Below are positions 1-11,639 of a stretch of 64,000 nt of DNA, piece by piece; the first letter of the stretch is position 1, and each line of letters opens with the position of its first letter. A program made the translations under genes and the position numbers. Source of the DNA: Henckelia pumila. Its lineage: Eukaryota; Streptophyta; Magnoliopsida; Lamiales; Gesneriaceae. A model generated the notes under the pieces. That model saw only the letters and a program-made list of their open reading frames with translations. It searched no databases and was not told the DNA's origin. The stretch is taken from assembly GCF_033568475.1 (NCBI RefSeq), contig NC_133122.1, positions 16,248,763-16,312,762 on the forward strand. The letters run 5' to 3'.

Positions 1-2285
1 TATCATATTTCTCCGTGTTCTTCAGAGCTTTCATGGCACTTGATCTTTCCACGAAATGAACAAAACCATATCTACTTTTCTCTTGTCCTGGCTTTGCAGG
101 AGGAAGAACTATTTTCGAAATTTTTCCATGATGTTCAAACAACTCCTTAAGCTGATCTTGTGTAACATTTTTGGGCAAGTTCTTCACATATACTGCTTTT
201 ACCTGTACAACAAAGGGCCAGTACGTAACTATTACTCGCACAATAACTTGAAATAAGCAGGGGCAGACCTATATGGGGTCTACACGGCTGTTAATATCTA
301 ATACATATTTATTCTTGGCTATCTTGTATTCTTCACGTTCCTTTGTACATTCCAAGTAATTACTATGACCTAATATGGAAATCTACACGTTCTTTCAGGT
401 TCAAGAGTCTTTGCCCGATTCCAGCATGAACAGAATATTTGTTCGTTTTAGGATTTGATTGATTAGTCTTCATTACGAAAAGACAGAAATTTTGAACTGC
501 CTTTAAGTCAGCGAGTTCTTTCACTTTGCCAGTATTTATTATTGTGGTGGTTATTTGGTGGGACTAATATAGTTAAATTCCTGTGCTTCCTTTTGTGTAC
601 TTTGATAGGAACCTGTTTAGAGTGCCTTTTTTTAACATGAAATTATTTAGGCCCCCTAAGAAGAAAATCCTGCCACTGGCGACAAGAAACAAAGGTGTCA
701 ACAAGTCATGAAGAGCTGAAATGACAGCAAGATCTACCAAATACGTTAGGTGTAATCATGAAAAGGTTGTGCAACTGTGACATACTAATACATTCTCTAG
801 GACAGTACATCCTTCAACTACTAATTTCACAACCTCATTAGTAAAGGCTCCATTCTCCTTAATGCAATTAGCTCCCATGGGAAAGGATCAAAGGAAGCAA
901 AACTGGATAAATGAAGTCCTTGCATTGATGATTACGATTTCCCCAGTTAATCAAGCACTTGTGCATACTTTGCATTTTGAACTCGTTCCCAATGATCATA
1001 CATTCAACACAATTTAACCACAGAACTATGAAGAATAAGCCTAAAACAAAGACCTGGGAAGACGACATTTCTGCACTTTTGGGATCAGCCCAGCTCACAG
1101 TTGGAGCATTGTCATCAAGCTTAAAATCAGAATTTGACATCCTCTGTCTAGAATAATCAGCACAAGCATGATTATAATACTCAACGAATGCAAATCCACG
1201 ATTCCGACCTGAATTTTGTGGATCCTACAGAAAGAAGATACATGTATTACCTGAACATTTTGCATTCAAGTAAATAAAGGACTATCTGTCACACAGGAAC
1301 AGAAATTTAGCAGTGTGATTTTAAAAGAAAGAAAGAAAGAAAGCTGTATCGAAGGAATAAACCCTCACCTTTAAAAGTTCAATGGAGATAATCCCAGGCC
1401 CTACTTTTTTCACAACCTTCTTCATATCTTCCTCTCCCCAGTTTCTGGGCACATTACCAATGAACAGCTTATGTTTTGCTTGAGATGAAGAGCATTTCAA
1501 TCTTTTTCCCTGTAAGTTTCCACGACAGAGATAAATAATACAATAATACAGATTGTATTTGACCGACCAACCACAAGAAACCCACAAGAAAGAGAATCAG
1601 CTAAGATGTTTAACAAATATTTTAAAAAAACATTAAAAAAACAAGTGTAAGTATGAGTGTGATTGGGTGTGAATTTGTGAGTGAAAAGGAAGGTAGCACT
1701 CATCTAACCTTCAATTCAGTACTATTAAGCTCCTTGATAGCCTTGGAAGCTAATTCCTTGGTCCTGAAAGTTACAAAAGCATATCCCTTGTTTTCATTTG
1801 AGTCCTTTCCCTTCATTATCCTCACCTGTCAATAGTACAGACAAGGCAAGCAAAATGTCGGTCAAATTAACCACATCACGCGACAAATTAAAGTATTTTA
1901 CCTCTGTAACTTCTCCGACAGATTCACAAAAGCGCTTCAGGTCATTTTCAGAAGTATCTTGAGAAATTCCACCAATATACACCTCTGAACCATGTGGAGG
2001 AAGTGCAAGAAGGTCAGCATGCTCTTTCTCCATGTCATCGTCCCCTTCATCATTTTCCATTCCATCGTCGTCGTCATCCTCTTCCTCTACCTCCTCTTCC
2101 ACTTCTTCCTCTTCTTCCACTTCTTCCTCCTCCACTTCCTCCTCTACTTCCTCATACTCAACCTCTTCTTCCAATGTATCCTCCATGTCATTGTCAGCAC
2201 CGAGTTCAACCTGCTCTTCAGTCTCAACCAGCTTCTCATGTTCGGTAGATCTAGTAGCTCCAGAAGTGGCTCTTGTCCTTGGCAT
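1..2285 (-). CDS. hnRNP Q / LIF2-type RNA-binding protein with acidic N-terminus and at least three RRMs (3' part outside window)
   Basis: Coding exons on the minus strand are 1902-2285, 1709-1825, 1369-1509, 1054-1224 and 1-203 (continues off the window). All have GT-AG borders and compatible phases, giving 338 residues so far. Residues 30-87 are an almost pure Glu/Asp tract. RRM1 starts at about residue 101 (EVYIGGIS; RNP1-like GYAFVTF), RRM2 at about 181 (KLFIGNV; GFAFVEY) and RRM3 at about 275 (VYVKNLP; YGFVHF). The signature NAPTVSWADPK between RRM2 and RRM3 is typical of the plant hnRNP Q/R family, which includes Arabidopsis LIF2, a nuclear RNA-binding partner of LHP1. The ATG at 2285 opens the only frame leading into the acidic tract. 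Known family roles are in nuclear RNA binding and chromatin-linked gene regulation. Which paralogue this is cannot be decided without the C-terminus. Confidence 0.93.
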
Positions 2286-4256
2286 CTTAGACCTCTAACA
2301 AAATGAGCTTCTATTGCAGTTCTGGGAAAATGCAAAATCGGGAAGCATTTGCAAAAGAAAGAAGAAATATGTGTATAGGCTGAAATAAAAAGAATGGCCA
2401 TAAGGAGTTCCAAAGTAATGATCTTGATCGAATAGGTTACATGAGGTGTAGCTCCAAGGAGCTTCTATTCGAACAACTTAATACAAGGGTTGACAAACAT
2501 AGCATACAAAGAAACAGAAACGATAGAAATCCGAATTGTCATAAAGTGGATCAAGATGTTCAACAGGTGCAAATCAATGAAGTGGTGAATTCCTTGAATT
2601 AAAGACAATGCCGGATGCGAGGAATTATTGAAAAGGCTAAGTTTAGACTGCATAACTTTGTAGGACCAATGCATTAGCAACCAAAAGAGGAAGGAGGAGC
2701 AAGCATAAGAAATGAGAACAGAAAACGAGGAAATGAAAATATCATGATAGATAATTATTTATGCAATCGGGCACACAACAAAGAACGATACAAAAAAGAT
2801 AACATCCCCACTAAACAAAACGATGGGTTTGTTATTAGGACGATCCGTTCTTTAAAAAGATTAGTTCCACTTCCTGGATACATTTCCAGTCTGTAACTTT
2901 CCTGCAGCCAGTTAATGCACAGGAACTGTGAATGACTGATGAGGCAACCTCAAACACATTTAACAAAACTATCGCCCAAAATAAGATTAGCTGGCCACCT
3001 TTTTTCTTTTTTGTAAAGTTAATTTCACTGCACAGACCATAAATCCACAATCAGTGGACCCGAACTCGTTATGAATACTGGTAATTAAGTTAGCATAGAA
3101 GCCACCATCATGCAAAGAAAATCCAAATACATCAAAACCTACAAAAGCTAACATAAACCCCTTTTGATCATGTCTTAATTTTCTTGAAATTAAGTTCATA
3201 TGCTTATCTTGACTTTGACACCCAGTTCTTTTGATTATTTTAATCTCGGAAATCCTTCCACTGAACCCCCACTATTACATGATCTATTGGATGGCAATAT
3301 CAACAGGAAAGTATCAACTACAACATTGACATGACGGCAAATGATGAGACTTAAAGGAGGCTCACCGAGTCCTCACTCAAACATATGATAACTCATCCCT
3401 TCTCTTTCCAACCAAAGCAACAACATTTAGGGAGAAAAATTGCAGTAAATGATACCCTCGAAATTTGAGGAGAAGTACAGAGACAATTTTATCCATGTAT
3501 GATCTCGATGCTCGGGAGTATGAGCCACTTAACATGGATTGACAAACCATGTCCGTTTAAAAATTTCAAGATAAAATTTAAATAAAAAATACAATCCTCT
3601 CCACGTTGAAGGCATCCTTATACATGGGGTTGTTCTCCTTCTGGCCCAGCTGTTGCAGCACAGACTATATCAAGCCACACAACTACTCCCACAATTGAAT
3701 TACAATACTAACCACACACCACTACTACACTTGAGATTTCTAGACAAAGACCTAAAATTTATTTGAACTCTGAAGGTTTTTTCTAAGTCAACAAAGTACC
3801 GTCATGAAAAACATAAATACACACATTAACTACATAACATTCGCAACCAGGTCCCCTAAAATTCATTTCAGACCATATAAACCCAATATACAAAAGACAG
3901 TTTCAAGTAAACCCAACTTCGTGTAGGGCATGATTAGCATCCAGTTCAATTACGCAACTTATACTACATCAAATAGATAAAATCCACAGAAACTAAAATG
4001 TTAACAGTAAACAGGAATGCGAAATAGGTAATAGAATACGAAGTTCAACGCAAATATGTGTACACCAGGAGAAATCATAAAATTACCGGCGCCGGATGAA
4101 TATGTCTCTCAATCCCTCTCTCTCTCTCTCTCTCTCTCTCTGGATGCACAAATCACAGCCCGCCTTTCTTAGGTAAACAGAAACCCTAAACTTAGAATGA
4201 ATGAATGGCTGCTCGATCGAGGTTTCGAAGATTTGGGATTTTTGCCCTTTTCGATT

Positions 4257-4260
<4 letters not shown>
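2286..4260 (-). promoter_or_regulatory. 5'UTR exon, 5'UTR intron and core promoter of the hnRNP Q-like gene
   Basis: Upstream of the start codon there is an acceptor (TTAG) at 2295-2298. A good donor (GCCG/GTAATT) lies at 4086-4087, which implies a 1.8 kb 5'UTR intron (2295-4086). The upstream leader exon has a (GA)n tract at 4112-4141 and a telo-box (AAACCCTAA) at 4181-4190. Telo-boxes close to the start site are common in plant genes for translation and RNA-binding proteins. I see no coding sequence in the intron. The leader exon is inferred from splice signals only. Confidence 0.55.
4110..4142. repeat. (CT/GA)n microsatellite in the hnRNP leader
   Basis: About 15 dinucleotide units of CT on the plus strand, GA in the sense direction of the minus-strand gene. 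It lies in the inferred 5'UTR exon. Confidence 0.9.

Positions 4261-4290
<30 letters not shown>
4259..4290. repeat. (AT)n microsatellite
   Basis: A run of about 16 AT units just upstream of the likely hnRNP transcription start. It could overlap the core promoter. Confidence 0.9.
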
Positions 4291-4292
<2 letters not shown>

Positions 4293-4299
4293 CTTCCCC

Positions 4300-5060
4300 A
4301 AATGTGGCGATATGACATATTTGTCCCCGGTGACCATGCACAAAATGTAAAAGCTGTTTGCCCTCGCTGTGGGTAATCTGGACAATTCTCATCCAACTCT
4401 CGTGGACACGAGCCCAAAAGGGCAAAAATGTCCGACCCATCACTGAAAATTTTTACACGATTTTTCTTGTCGGAGGAATCTTTGGACACGCTTATATACT
4501 TTCGACATTTTTTAAAAATTTTAATTTTATTAAATTATATTTTTTTAAAAAATTAACTAGAGATTGTAATTATTATTATTATTTTTTAAAAAAACAAATA
4601 CGTATTCATATACGTTTTATATACTTATTTTACTGCACTTTGTAATTATAAACTGAATTTGGTTCGACTTGATTGTATCAAACTAAATGTATATTTCTAA
4701 TTTTTTTAATTAACCTAAATCCTAAAATTTCTTAAAATAATAATTATTTTGGTAAGTTGGTATGACTTTCGTTTGAATTCACCCCTTTTTTAGATGGAAA
4801 TTCTGAATGCACCACAGGATGTTCGACCAATAACATTGCATGTGAACTAGGCTCTCATGAGTTTTACAAAATAAGTCTCCTTAAACATAGGAGTCTTGTC
4901 CTTTGTTTTTGAGTCATTTTGTAACTCATGATTTGTGTTGATGTTTATAAATGTTTTTTTTACTCAAATATGTATACATATATAAAAATAAAAGTGTATT
5001 TCCACTTTCCTACTAACGACGCTACACAACGAACACGTGTTATATATTCCAACCATATTA
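4300..5060. other. AT-rich spacer without recognised gene
   Basis: I see no splice-compatible coding exon and no structured repeat here. The first 150 bp are less AT-rich and probably belong to the upstream region of the hnRNP gene. Confidence 0.5.
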
Positions 5061-5087
5061 TCGTTTTTGTAATGATACTATATGGAA

Positions 5088-5415
5088 AAAATACCGAAAT
5101 ACCGAACATATCGTCATATCGTACCGAAAAATTTACCGAATATACCGAAAAATCGGTATACCAAAAATTTCGGTACGGTATCGGTATACTGAATATACCG
5201 AATTATTTTTTTAAAAAAAAATTTTACGATATACCAAAATTGTTTTCGGTATGCCGAATTTTTTTTATTTCCGATACGGTATCCGATATAAAAATTCTTC
5301 ATACCAAAAATTCGGTATAAGTATGGTACCGATATGAAATTCTTCATACCGATATGGTATGGTACGGTATACGGTATCGTAGTTCGGTACGGTATACCGT
5401 ACCTTTCCATACCCA
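5088..5415. repeat. Foldback element rich in ACCGAAA / TCGGTATA motifs (copy 1)
   Basis: About 330 bp made almost entirely of short variants of ATACCGAAA and its complement TTTCGGTAT. The left part carries mostly the first orientation and the right part the other, so the single strand can fold back. A related array lies at 47350-47750. The open frames across it on both strands are low-complexity artefacts. This is a MITE-like non-autonomous element. The superfamily is uncertain, perhaps hAT. Confidence 0.6.
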
Positions 5416-5663
5416 GCCCTAATTGATAGACGGTATTTATGTGATTATCATACCAAAATTGTGAACCATTATATTTTACGTGTAAAAAGAAATAAAGAAG
5501 GGAAATTATATGCAAATAGAATATTATATGATTATTTGAGATAATGAGATATCTTACATTTGTGGCATATTACATAAAATATAGCTCACAAACAATTAAT
5601 TTTAAATTTAATTCGAGCTTTATTTGATCAAATTTGAAGTGAATCCAAGTATCTTATTGGATC

Positions 5664-6125
5664 ACTACACAAAAAAAAAAAAAAAAAAAACTCGCACTTT
5701 GCGACGGTTTCATTAAAATATTGCAAAAAAATGCGACGCTTTTAAAGAAAGCGTCGTACTTTGCGATGATTAATAAAAACCTTCGTATTTTAAAAACCGT
5801 AGCAAAATTTTTGCCACGATTTACAAAAACCGTCGCATTTGTACAAAATCGTAGCAAGTATTTTGCTACGATTTAATAAAACCGTGGCAACATATTTGCT
5901 ACGGTTTTTATAAACCGTCAGCAATTGTAAATCGGGGCAAATTTTTTGCAACAGTTTTATATAAATCGCGCATTTGCGACGCTTTTAAATTTAACCGTCG
6001 CAAGTTATGGATGTCTGCATCCACACATCTGATACGCGTCTCAAGAATTGTACACATTAAAAAGATACTTTATGTTACGACGGTTTTACAAAAACCGTCG
6101 CAAAAATTTAACTATAAATACTCGA
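5664..6125. mobile_element. CACTA (En/Spm)-like terminus with subterminal repeats
   Basis: CACTACACAAAAA at 5664 matches the usual plant CACTA terminal inverted repeat (CACTACAAGAAA). It is followed over about 450 bp by at least eight copies of GCGACGGTTTT and its complement AAAACCGTCGC, many paired as small palindromes. Such GC-centred subterminal repeats are the transposase-binding array of CACTA elements. I could not find a matching TGTAGTG end downstream before the next gene, so this is a truncated terminus or a diverged short derivative. Confidence 0.6.
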
Positions 6126-6170
6126 TTGCGAACTCGTAGTTTAAACACAACATACTTCATATATATATAT

Positions 6171-6172
6171 CG

Positions 6173-6209
<37 letters not shown>
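6171..6209. repeat. (CA)n(TA)n compound microsatellite
   Basis: About 8 CA units followed by about 10 TA units. Confidence 0.85.
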
Positions 6210-6831
6210 CATCGTTTTTTTTAATTATATGTTTAAGTGTGTTATTTTTTTGCGTAACGGTTATTCTATGTTTACACCGTCACAGCCTCTCTTCTTCTCC
6301 ACCGCATATTTCAAAATTTAAAAGCGTAGGTACGTAACGGTTGTTCTATATATACATCGACACATTTAATGGATTATATATATTACTAATTATAATATCA
6401 TAAAATTAAACAAATATATATCATTGTCAAAGCTAAAATCAGATGGATTGTCAAGAATTACATCATTAAATTCGAGTTTAAGTACACTCCAACTTGAAAT
6501 TGAAGTGTGTTTTTTTTTCCAATAAAAAAATTGAATAAAAAGATACTAATTATACAATAGCCAAAAGGCCCAAAACATCAATGAAAATAGAATACATTAA
6601 AATTAAAACGAAAAATCATCAACATATATAATCACTTCTCAACCAACTGTTTAAGAGTCTAAATTTGATTGTGAGGTCCATTATAAAATAACACTAACAC
6701 AAATATCAATAACACCAATCCTTCGTTCTTTGAAAGTACATATCAAAATACAAAAAATAAAAACAAAATCTGATAAAAACAAAACTCAAAGTCGCATAAA
6801 AATTATATCTAAAACTTTTCAAAGATGGATA

Positions 6832-7449
6832 TCATTTCTCTCTGAATTTCTTGGCTATGGCAAACACAGCACCAGCCACAACCACAACAATACCCGAAAC
6901 GATTATCGCAGTCTTAAAGCTTTGCATTGCATCCTTATTTTCTTGATCTCTCACCCTTTTCGCCGCTTCAATTTGTTCCTACATACAAATATAGCACATA
7001 ATTTCATATGCAAATTCAAGAAAAATAACATGTCATGAAGATGATGATTGATGGTAACAAGAGCAATTGTCCCTCTCCAATAAAAAGAACTAAATATTTT
7101 TGCATGATTTTTTCAAAAATATATGCATCGTCTCTCCGGCCTAAATAGATTGATTTGCTCCAAGCACAAATGATTAGATACATTAAAGTCATGTCTTCAT
7201 CAATGTTTTGATAGATGTAAAAAGACTATGTTCACTTAGAGGTCGTTTGGTTGGAGAAGTCATGAGATCAAAAACAAAATTTAAAAACAAAAAAACAAAA
7301 CATTTTTCTTAAAAATTACTCGCATGTACCTTGATTTCTATAGAGGCAGCAACGTCTGATGAAACTGGATCAACTTGAAAATCCTTATCCAGTCCTGGAT
7401 TCAGCTCTCTCTGTACATCAGCAGCTGGAAATCCCTCCGAGTTTGCCAT
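6832..7449 (-). CDS. Small single-pass membrane protein, 88 aa, two exons
   Basis: Exon 1 is 7330-7449 (40 codons, ATG at 7449, ending AAG/GTACAT) and exon 2 is 6832-6978 (TAG acceptor, 48 codons and TGA). Both are phase 0. The predicted protein has a soluble N-half rich in Asp and Glu (starts MANSEGFPAAD). A charged linker follows (EQIEAAKRVRDQE). One hydrophobic helix spans about residues 62-81 (TAIIVSGIVVVVAGAVFAIA) before a basic end (KKFREK). The layout suggests a tail-anchored or single-span protein with a short basic C-terminal tail. Even phase, clean splice sites and a sensible domain order support a real gene, although the longest uninterrupted frame is only 49 codons. I do not recognise the family well enough to give a function. 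Confidence 0.7.
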
Positions 7450-8404
7450 GATTTGTCGATAATTGGACAAAAAACCTGTGAATTAATCTTAAAAAGTTCT
7501 CCTTTTAAATTCTGAGTTTTGCTTTGTTAATGTGATTTTGTAAGAGACAACAACAAATATTGTTTGGATGGGATGTTTAAAAGTGACAAATGTCAATACA
7601 TCCAAGAAAAGGCTTCCTTTAAGGAGGATCTTAACTACTTTCTAGCTCTTTGGTTTTCAACTACCCGATAAATCTGTTGGCCTAACTAACAATACATTGA
7701 TTGGCCTAACAAACCAATTCTACATTGTGTGCCATTAATACCGGAAAAATGTTACATGTATATTCAATTACACAATTAGTTAAACGTTACTTTGAAGTTA
7801 CAAGAACATCCAAGCGAAAGAACTTATCACTAGTGCATATAGAATAATTGTCAAAAATAACGCATAATTATGTGTGTAACTGTACGAATATTACATGTTG
7901 GATAACTCTTGTTACCAACACAAATGAATTTCGTGAATATTTCCTGCAAAGCTCGGGCGATGTATTTAGCACTAAGCCATCATTAAGATACATGAAGTAT
8001 CATACAAAAAAAATTCTTTTTCGAGAAGAAATATTGATTCGTTGCAATTTATTTTTCACTTGTAGTACTAAGCTACACTTGTCTTGAATTGTCTCTAATA
8101 CAACAGGACTACCGATTGTGTTATCTTTCGTGAGTTCCATTTTTTCGGGACAAATGATTGAGACGGGAGACCGAGTTTTAAGAATCGTATAGAGCAAATC
8201 GCCGTATATATAACTCCGGATGATAATCAAAACTTGAGCAAATCCCGACTGTATCTGATCTTAGCTTGTTTCTTCAACCTAGAGTAAAATAACTTTTACA
8301 GCTCTTGTCGGAAGGTCGTAAATACCCGATTTTGTACAAAATAAATTACATTATTGAGAGCTCCAAGAATGACAATATGCAAATCAGGCAGCTATATCGA
8401 CCAC
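7450..8404. other. Spacer between the small membrane-protein gene and the phosphopantetheinyl transferase gene
   Basis: Contains the promoter side of the small membrane-protein gene (7450-7700) and the 3' flank or 3'UTR of the gene to its right. Open frames at 7848-8087 (plus) and 8000-8230 (minus) show no domain or splice support. Confidence 0.5.
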
Positions 8405-10599
8405 CTACTCCAAGCCATGGATGGTTTTAACAGTGTCTGTTCCAGAAACCTGTTCATCTTCTAAAAATGGAATTGTCTTCCACACTGTCAACTTTACAGG
8501 AGTGTCTCTTTTTCCTACAAAAAATTTACTTGCATCAATTATCTCTCTTGAGCTTTTTTTTAATAATCTGTCACATTTGAGCCGTACCTTCAGTTGCGCA
8601 ATGCTTCTCGGTGCAGATCGCTGCATAATGAGAACCAGCCAACTCCAAGAGCAAAAATTGCCAATTGCTTGTATGGTTGGAGGGGTCATCAAAAGAATCC
8701 ACGGCTATTTCAGAAGCCTGAGAAGGATTGTGATGTTGTGAACTTAACAGTAAATAAATAGATAAAGCACCAAGCATGATTCATGAAGTATCTCACTGGA
8801 AGAATCAATATGATAAATATTTGCAGCAGTGAAACCATCTTATGTTTCCCTTAAAACCAAAAGAATAATGAAAGGTTACCTACGATCGAATATGCGTTGG
8901 CAAACAATATCTAAAATGTAGGACACAAATCAAAATGAACACCCAACATTCCTGAATCTCAAGCAACTATCACGTATTATCAATCTATTCACTCATGCAT
9001 AAGTTCTATGAATTTTATAATTATAATTACGTACAAATTGATGATATTACATGATCTGGAAATATCTTAAATGCAAAGTTGCAAACCATAGAACTAGTTA
9101 AGATTTGAACCATTCTTGGTGTGTAATGAGTAATGCTAAGCTGGAATTTGGAAAATTTCAACATGAAAAAAAACAGTGGCAGAAAGATGATGGTTCTTGC
9201 CTGTAAAAAACGTCATGCTAATAAATCGTGTGTTATTCTCGCCAAGAGATTTTATCCACTAGACAGAGATGAGAGATAGTCGGTCAAACAATAAGATCCA
9301 TCGACCTTCAACACTAAGAAGATTACACAAAAGAAATAGTTTTTTGGGAACCAGCGAGAAATTTCCTGATATACCTCAGATTTTAAATCCTTCAGTCTGT
9401 GAACCGTTTCACCAGTTACACCATTAAAGCGAATGGTGAATGTTTTGAAAGGTGCACCAGAAAAACCCCTCCCTAATGCTTTGACATATGCCTCCTGAAA
9501 TCAATAAGTTTCAGTGAAATATCACCAACTGGAGAGAATGGGCATTTCACATAAATTTTCTGGTTTGATTTCGTAAGGACTAGGAACATATACTTAGTTA
9601 GATGACATGAGGCTCAATCTAATGGTCAGTAAGACCTTGAGTGTCCACAGTTTGATAAACTCCTGGTGCTGGACTTCCGGGTCAGTAATAGCTGCTAAAA
9701 ATTGAACTTCATGTTCCGAGAAATATCGCTTAGCAAAAGACAAAATACTATGTTTGATACTCCGGTGCTTCTCTTCCACATCAATACCAATCTACACTTG
9801 AAAATCAAACCATGAAAGTGTTTCAGCTGACTTAGCAGCAGTGATGAAAAATAAATTTAAGTGCATGGATCTCGACAACAAGAATGATATAGTGACCTAC
9901 TTGTGAATTGACGGTCACTCCACAAGCTACCAAAGACGAAGTGTGCGAGATATTGAAATGCACCGGCGGTGGCTGACATTCATCGCTAAAACCCCATTCT
10001 ACCTGCCAATATACAGCCCCAAGGAGTTGGAAGGAAAGCTTTACAGCGTGATGGTACTAGAAAAAGTAAAGATTATAAAAATCATATCATATAAAATAAA
10101 CAGTCTAACCTCGGGCTTTCCATAAGAGTTTTTTCGGAATTTCAATGATTGGGGACTGACTTGTGAATTCATCTGATCTACAAGAAAACCAATCAAATTG
10201 GGAAAGCCAAAAGTTGTATCAATAAAGAAGAAATAGATTCTTCCATAAAAAAATAAGGTCTTCTCTACACGGAGTGAGGGCCGGACACAGGATTAGGGGA
10301 GAGGGAGAGAGCAAAACTCTTCCATCGCAATACTACATTTCGGATATATATACAACGCACAAAATACTCAAACATTGAAACTAAAACAAGACTTGGATGA
10401 AAAATTAAAACATACATCTGGCTATAGTAGTCCGAACCAAGGCGCGGGATAACAGTGCACTCTTCCTCAGCTCATCTCCTCTCATTTGCAACACGGTCTC
10501 CTTCTCACACGGAGATAGAATATCCCAATACCGACTTAACAATGATTCACTCCTCACTTCACAAGGTTTCACATACCACAAATGAGTCTCCCTAATCAT
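8405..10599 (-). CDS. Sfp-type 4'-phosphopantetheinyl transferase (AASDHPPT-like), 289 aa, seven coding exons
   Basis: This enzyme transfers the 4'-phosphopantetheine arm of coenzyme A to a conserved Ser of carrier proteins (acyl carrier protein or similar). Exons are 10416-10599, 10110-10177, 9901-10002, 9636-9791, 9375-9494, 8588-8717 and 8405-8514. All borders are GT-AG and the phases join to exactly 290 codons. Motifs in order: GKPEV at 81-85, FNISHT at 100-105, GIDVEE at 120-125 (metal-binding Asp122 and Glu124), and LWTLKEAYVKALGRG at about 167-181 with Glu171 as the third metal ligand. All three acidic ligands are present. The start is set at the ATG at 10599 (MIRETHLWYV), directly beside an AG acceptor. 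A 5'UTR intron and upstream exon (near 10920-10990) are likely. Organellar versus cytosolic location cannot be read because no clear transit peptide is seen. Confidence 0.92.
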
Positions 10600-10898
10600 C
10601 AAAGCAAGCAAATTCAACATTACCAAAAAAACATTTTTTTTTTAATAAAGAACATATGAAAATTAAATAAACAGGGAATCACATCGGGGAAGGGAGCTGA
10701 ATTGGAGTCAAATGAGGACGAGAGTGAAAGAATTTCCGTTCGAAGCAATGTAAATTCATTCCGGGAATCCCTCTTCGCATGAGAAGAACAGTAAACAGGA
10801 TACTGCAAGTAACTCAACAAGAAACTCGAAATTGATGATTAAATCGCAGAAATTGGTTTATCAGTAAACAAGAGCGAGGGTGAAATTAGATTCACGAA

Positions 10899-10990
10899 CA
10901 AAGCTGATACCTCGATAGGGTGGCTCTACGGATGTTCCGGGCGTGCCTTAACGGGAACGGCGGCGGCCGAGATGAATTTCATGCCTTGAG
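10899..10990 (-). other. Probable upstream leader exon of the phosphopantetheinyl transferase gene, with a short uORF
   Basis: A GC-richer patch ends in a donor-like CGAG/GTATCA at about 10910. It contains an ATG that opens an 18-codon frame (begins MKFISAAAVPVKA) closed by TAG. None of its candidate donors joins the main frame in phase, so I read it as leader with a uORF rather than as a transit peptide. Confidence is low. Confidence 0.35.
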
Positions 10991-11033
10991 CGGAAGATGC
11001 TCCAAAACGCAGATAATCACGGCGAGTGTATTA

Positions 11034-11212
11034 AGGCACCGTTTGGTATGAAAAGTATGGCCAAAAAAGAAATAAGGGTGTTTGTACGATCAAATAAGTG
11101 CTTTAAAAAATATTTTTTTAAATTAAAAAAAGACTTTTTCAGAAGCCAAAATTTATAGCTTAAAAAAACAATTATTTTAAAAAATCACTACATAATCTAA
11201 ACGGGCTCTAAA
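11034..11212. mobile_element. hAT-like MITE remnant
   Basis: Starts CACCGTTTGGTATG and ends with the near-complement ATCTAAACGGGCTC. The interior is A/T-rich (AAGTGCTTTAAAA and similar), as in plant hAT-derived MITEs. Termini are imperfect and no clear target duplication was found. Confidence 0.4.
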
Positions 11213-11639
11213 TACATGGAAAAAAAACTTTTATTATTAATCATACAGTCATACTTATATTTAAAACTGTTTGGTTCATGAATTGCATGATAATGGATAA
11301 ATAATTTAAAGATTTTAAATCAATATATTTGGACTAGACAATGGTGCATGACATCAATCCTGCAAAAAACTTAAGCCAAGCATTGGACAAAACAAAAATG
11401 ATTAATTAATCAATTTGTTATCTTTCACACCAAATGTTTATTAATGTTTTCAAAAATAAAATATAGTCCAACACATATATTAGGAAAGTGTATGGGAAAC
11501 CAAATTTTATAAATTAATTTTTTATGTTATTTTTATTTAATAATTATTTTAATAGAATAGAATAATTGAACAATTAGTTAATTATATTAATAAAAGAATA
11601 GGAGATATGATATTAAATGTGAAAGTATACTATATATTT

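Noticed and set aside
1994..2298. Ser/Pro/Leu-rich open frames on the plus strand
   Set aside because: They are the antisense of the Glu/Asp-repeat part of hnRNP exon 1. The repeat codons leave all frames open.
4083..4489. Minus frames with Tyr-Ile or Arg-Glu repeats
   Set aside because: Translations of (AT)n and (GA)n microsatellites in the hnRNP upstream region.
5114..5515. 133-codon minus frame and 130-codon plus frame
   Set aside because: They translate the ACCGAAA/TCGGTAT foldback repeat. Periodic Tyr/Arg/Pro composition and no domain.
8000..8230. 76-codon minus frame as an extra exon of the phosphopantetheinyl transferase gene
   Set aside because: The gene already ends in frame at 8405 with a normal C-terminus. 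This frame has no splice link and no domain, so it is probably 3' flank.
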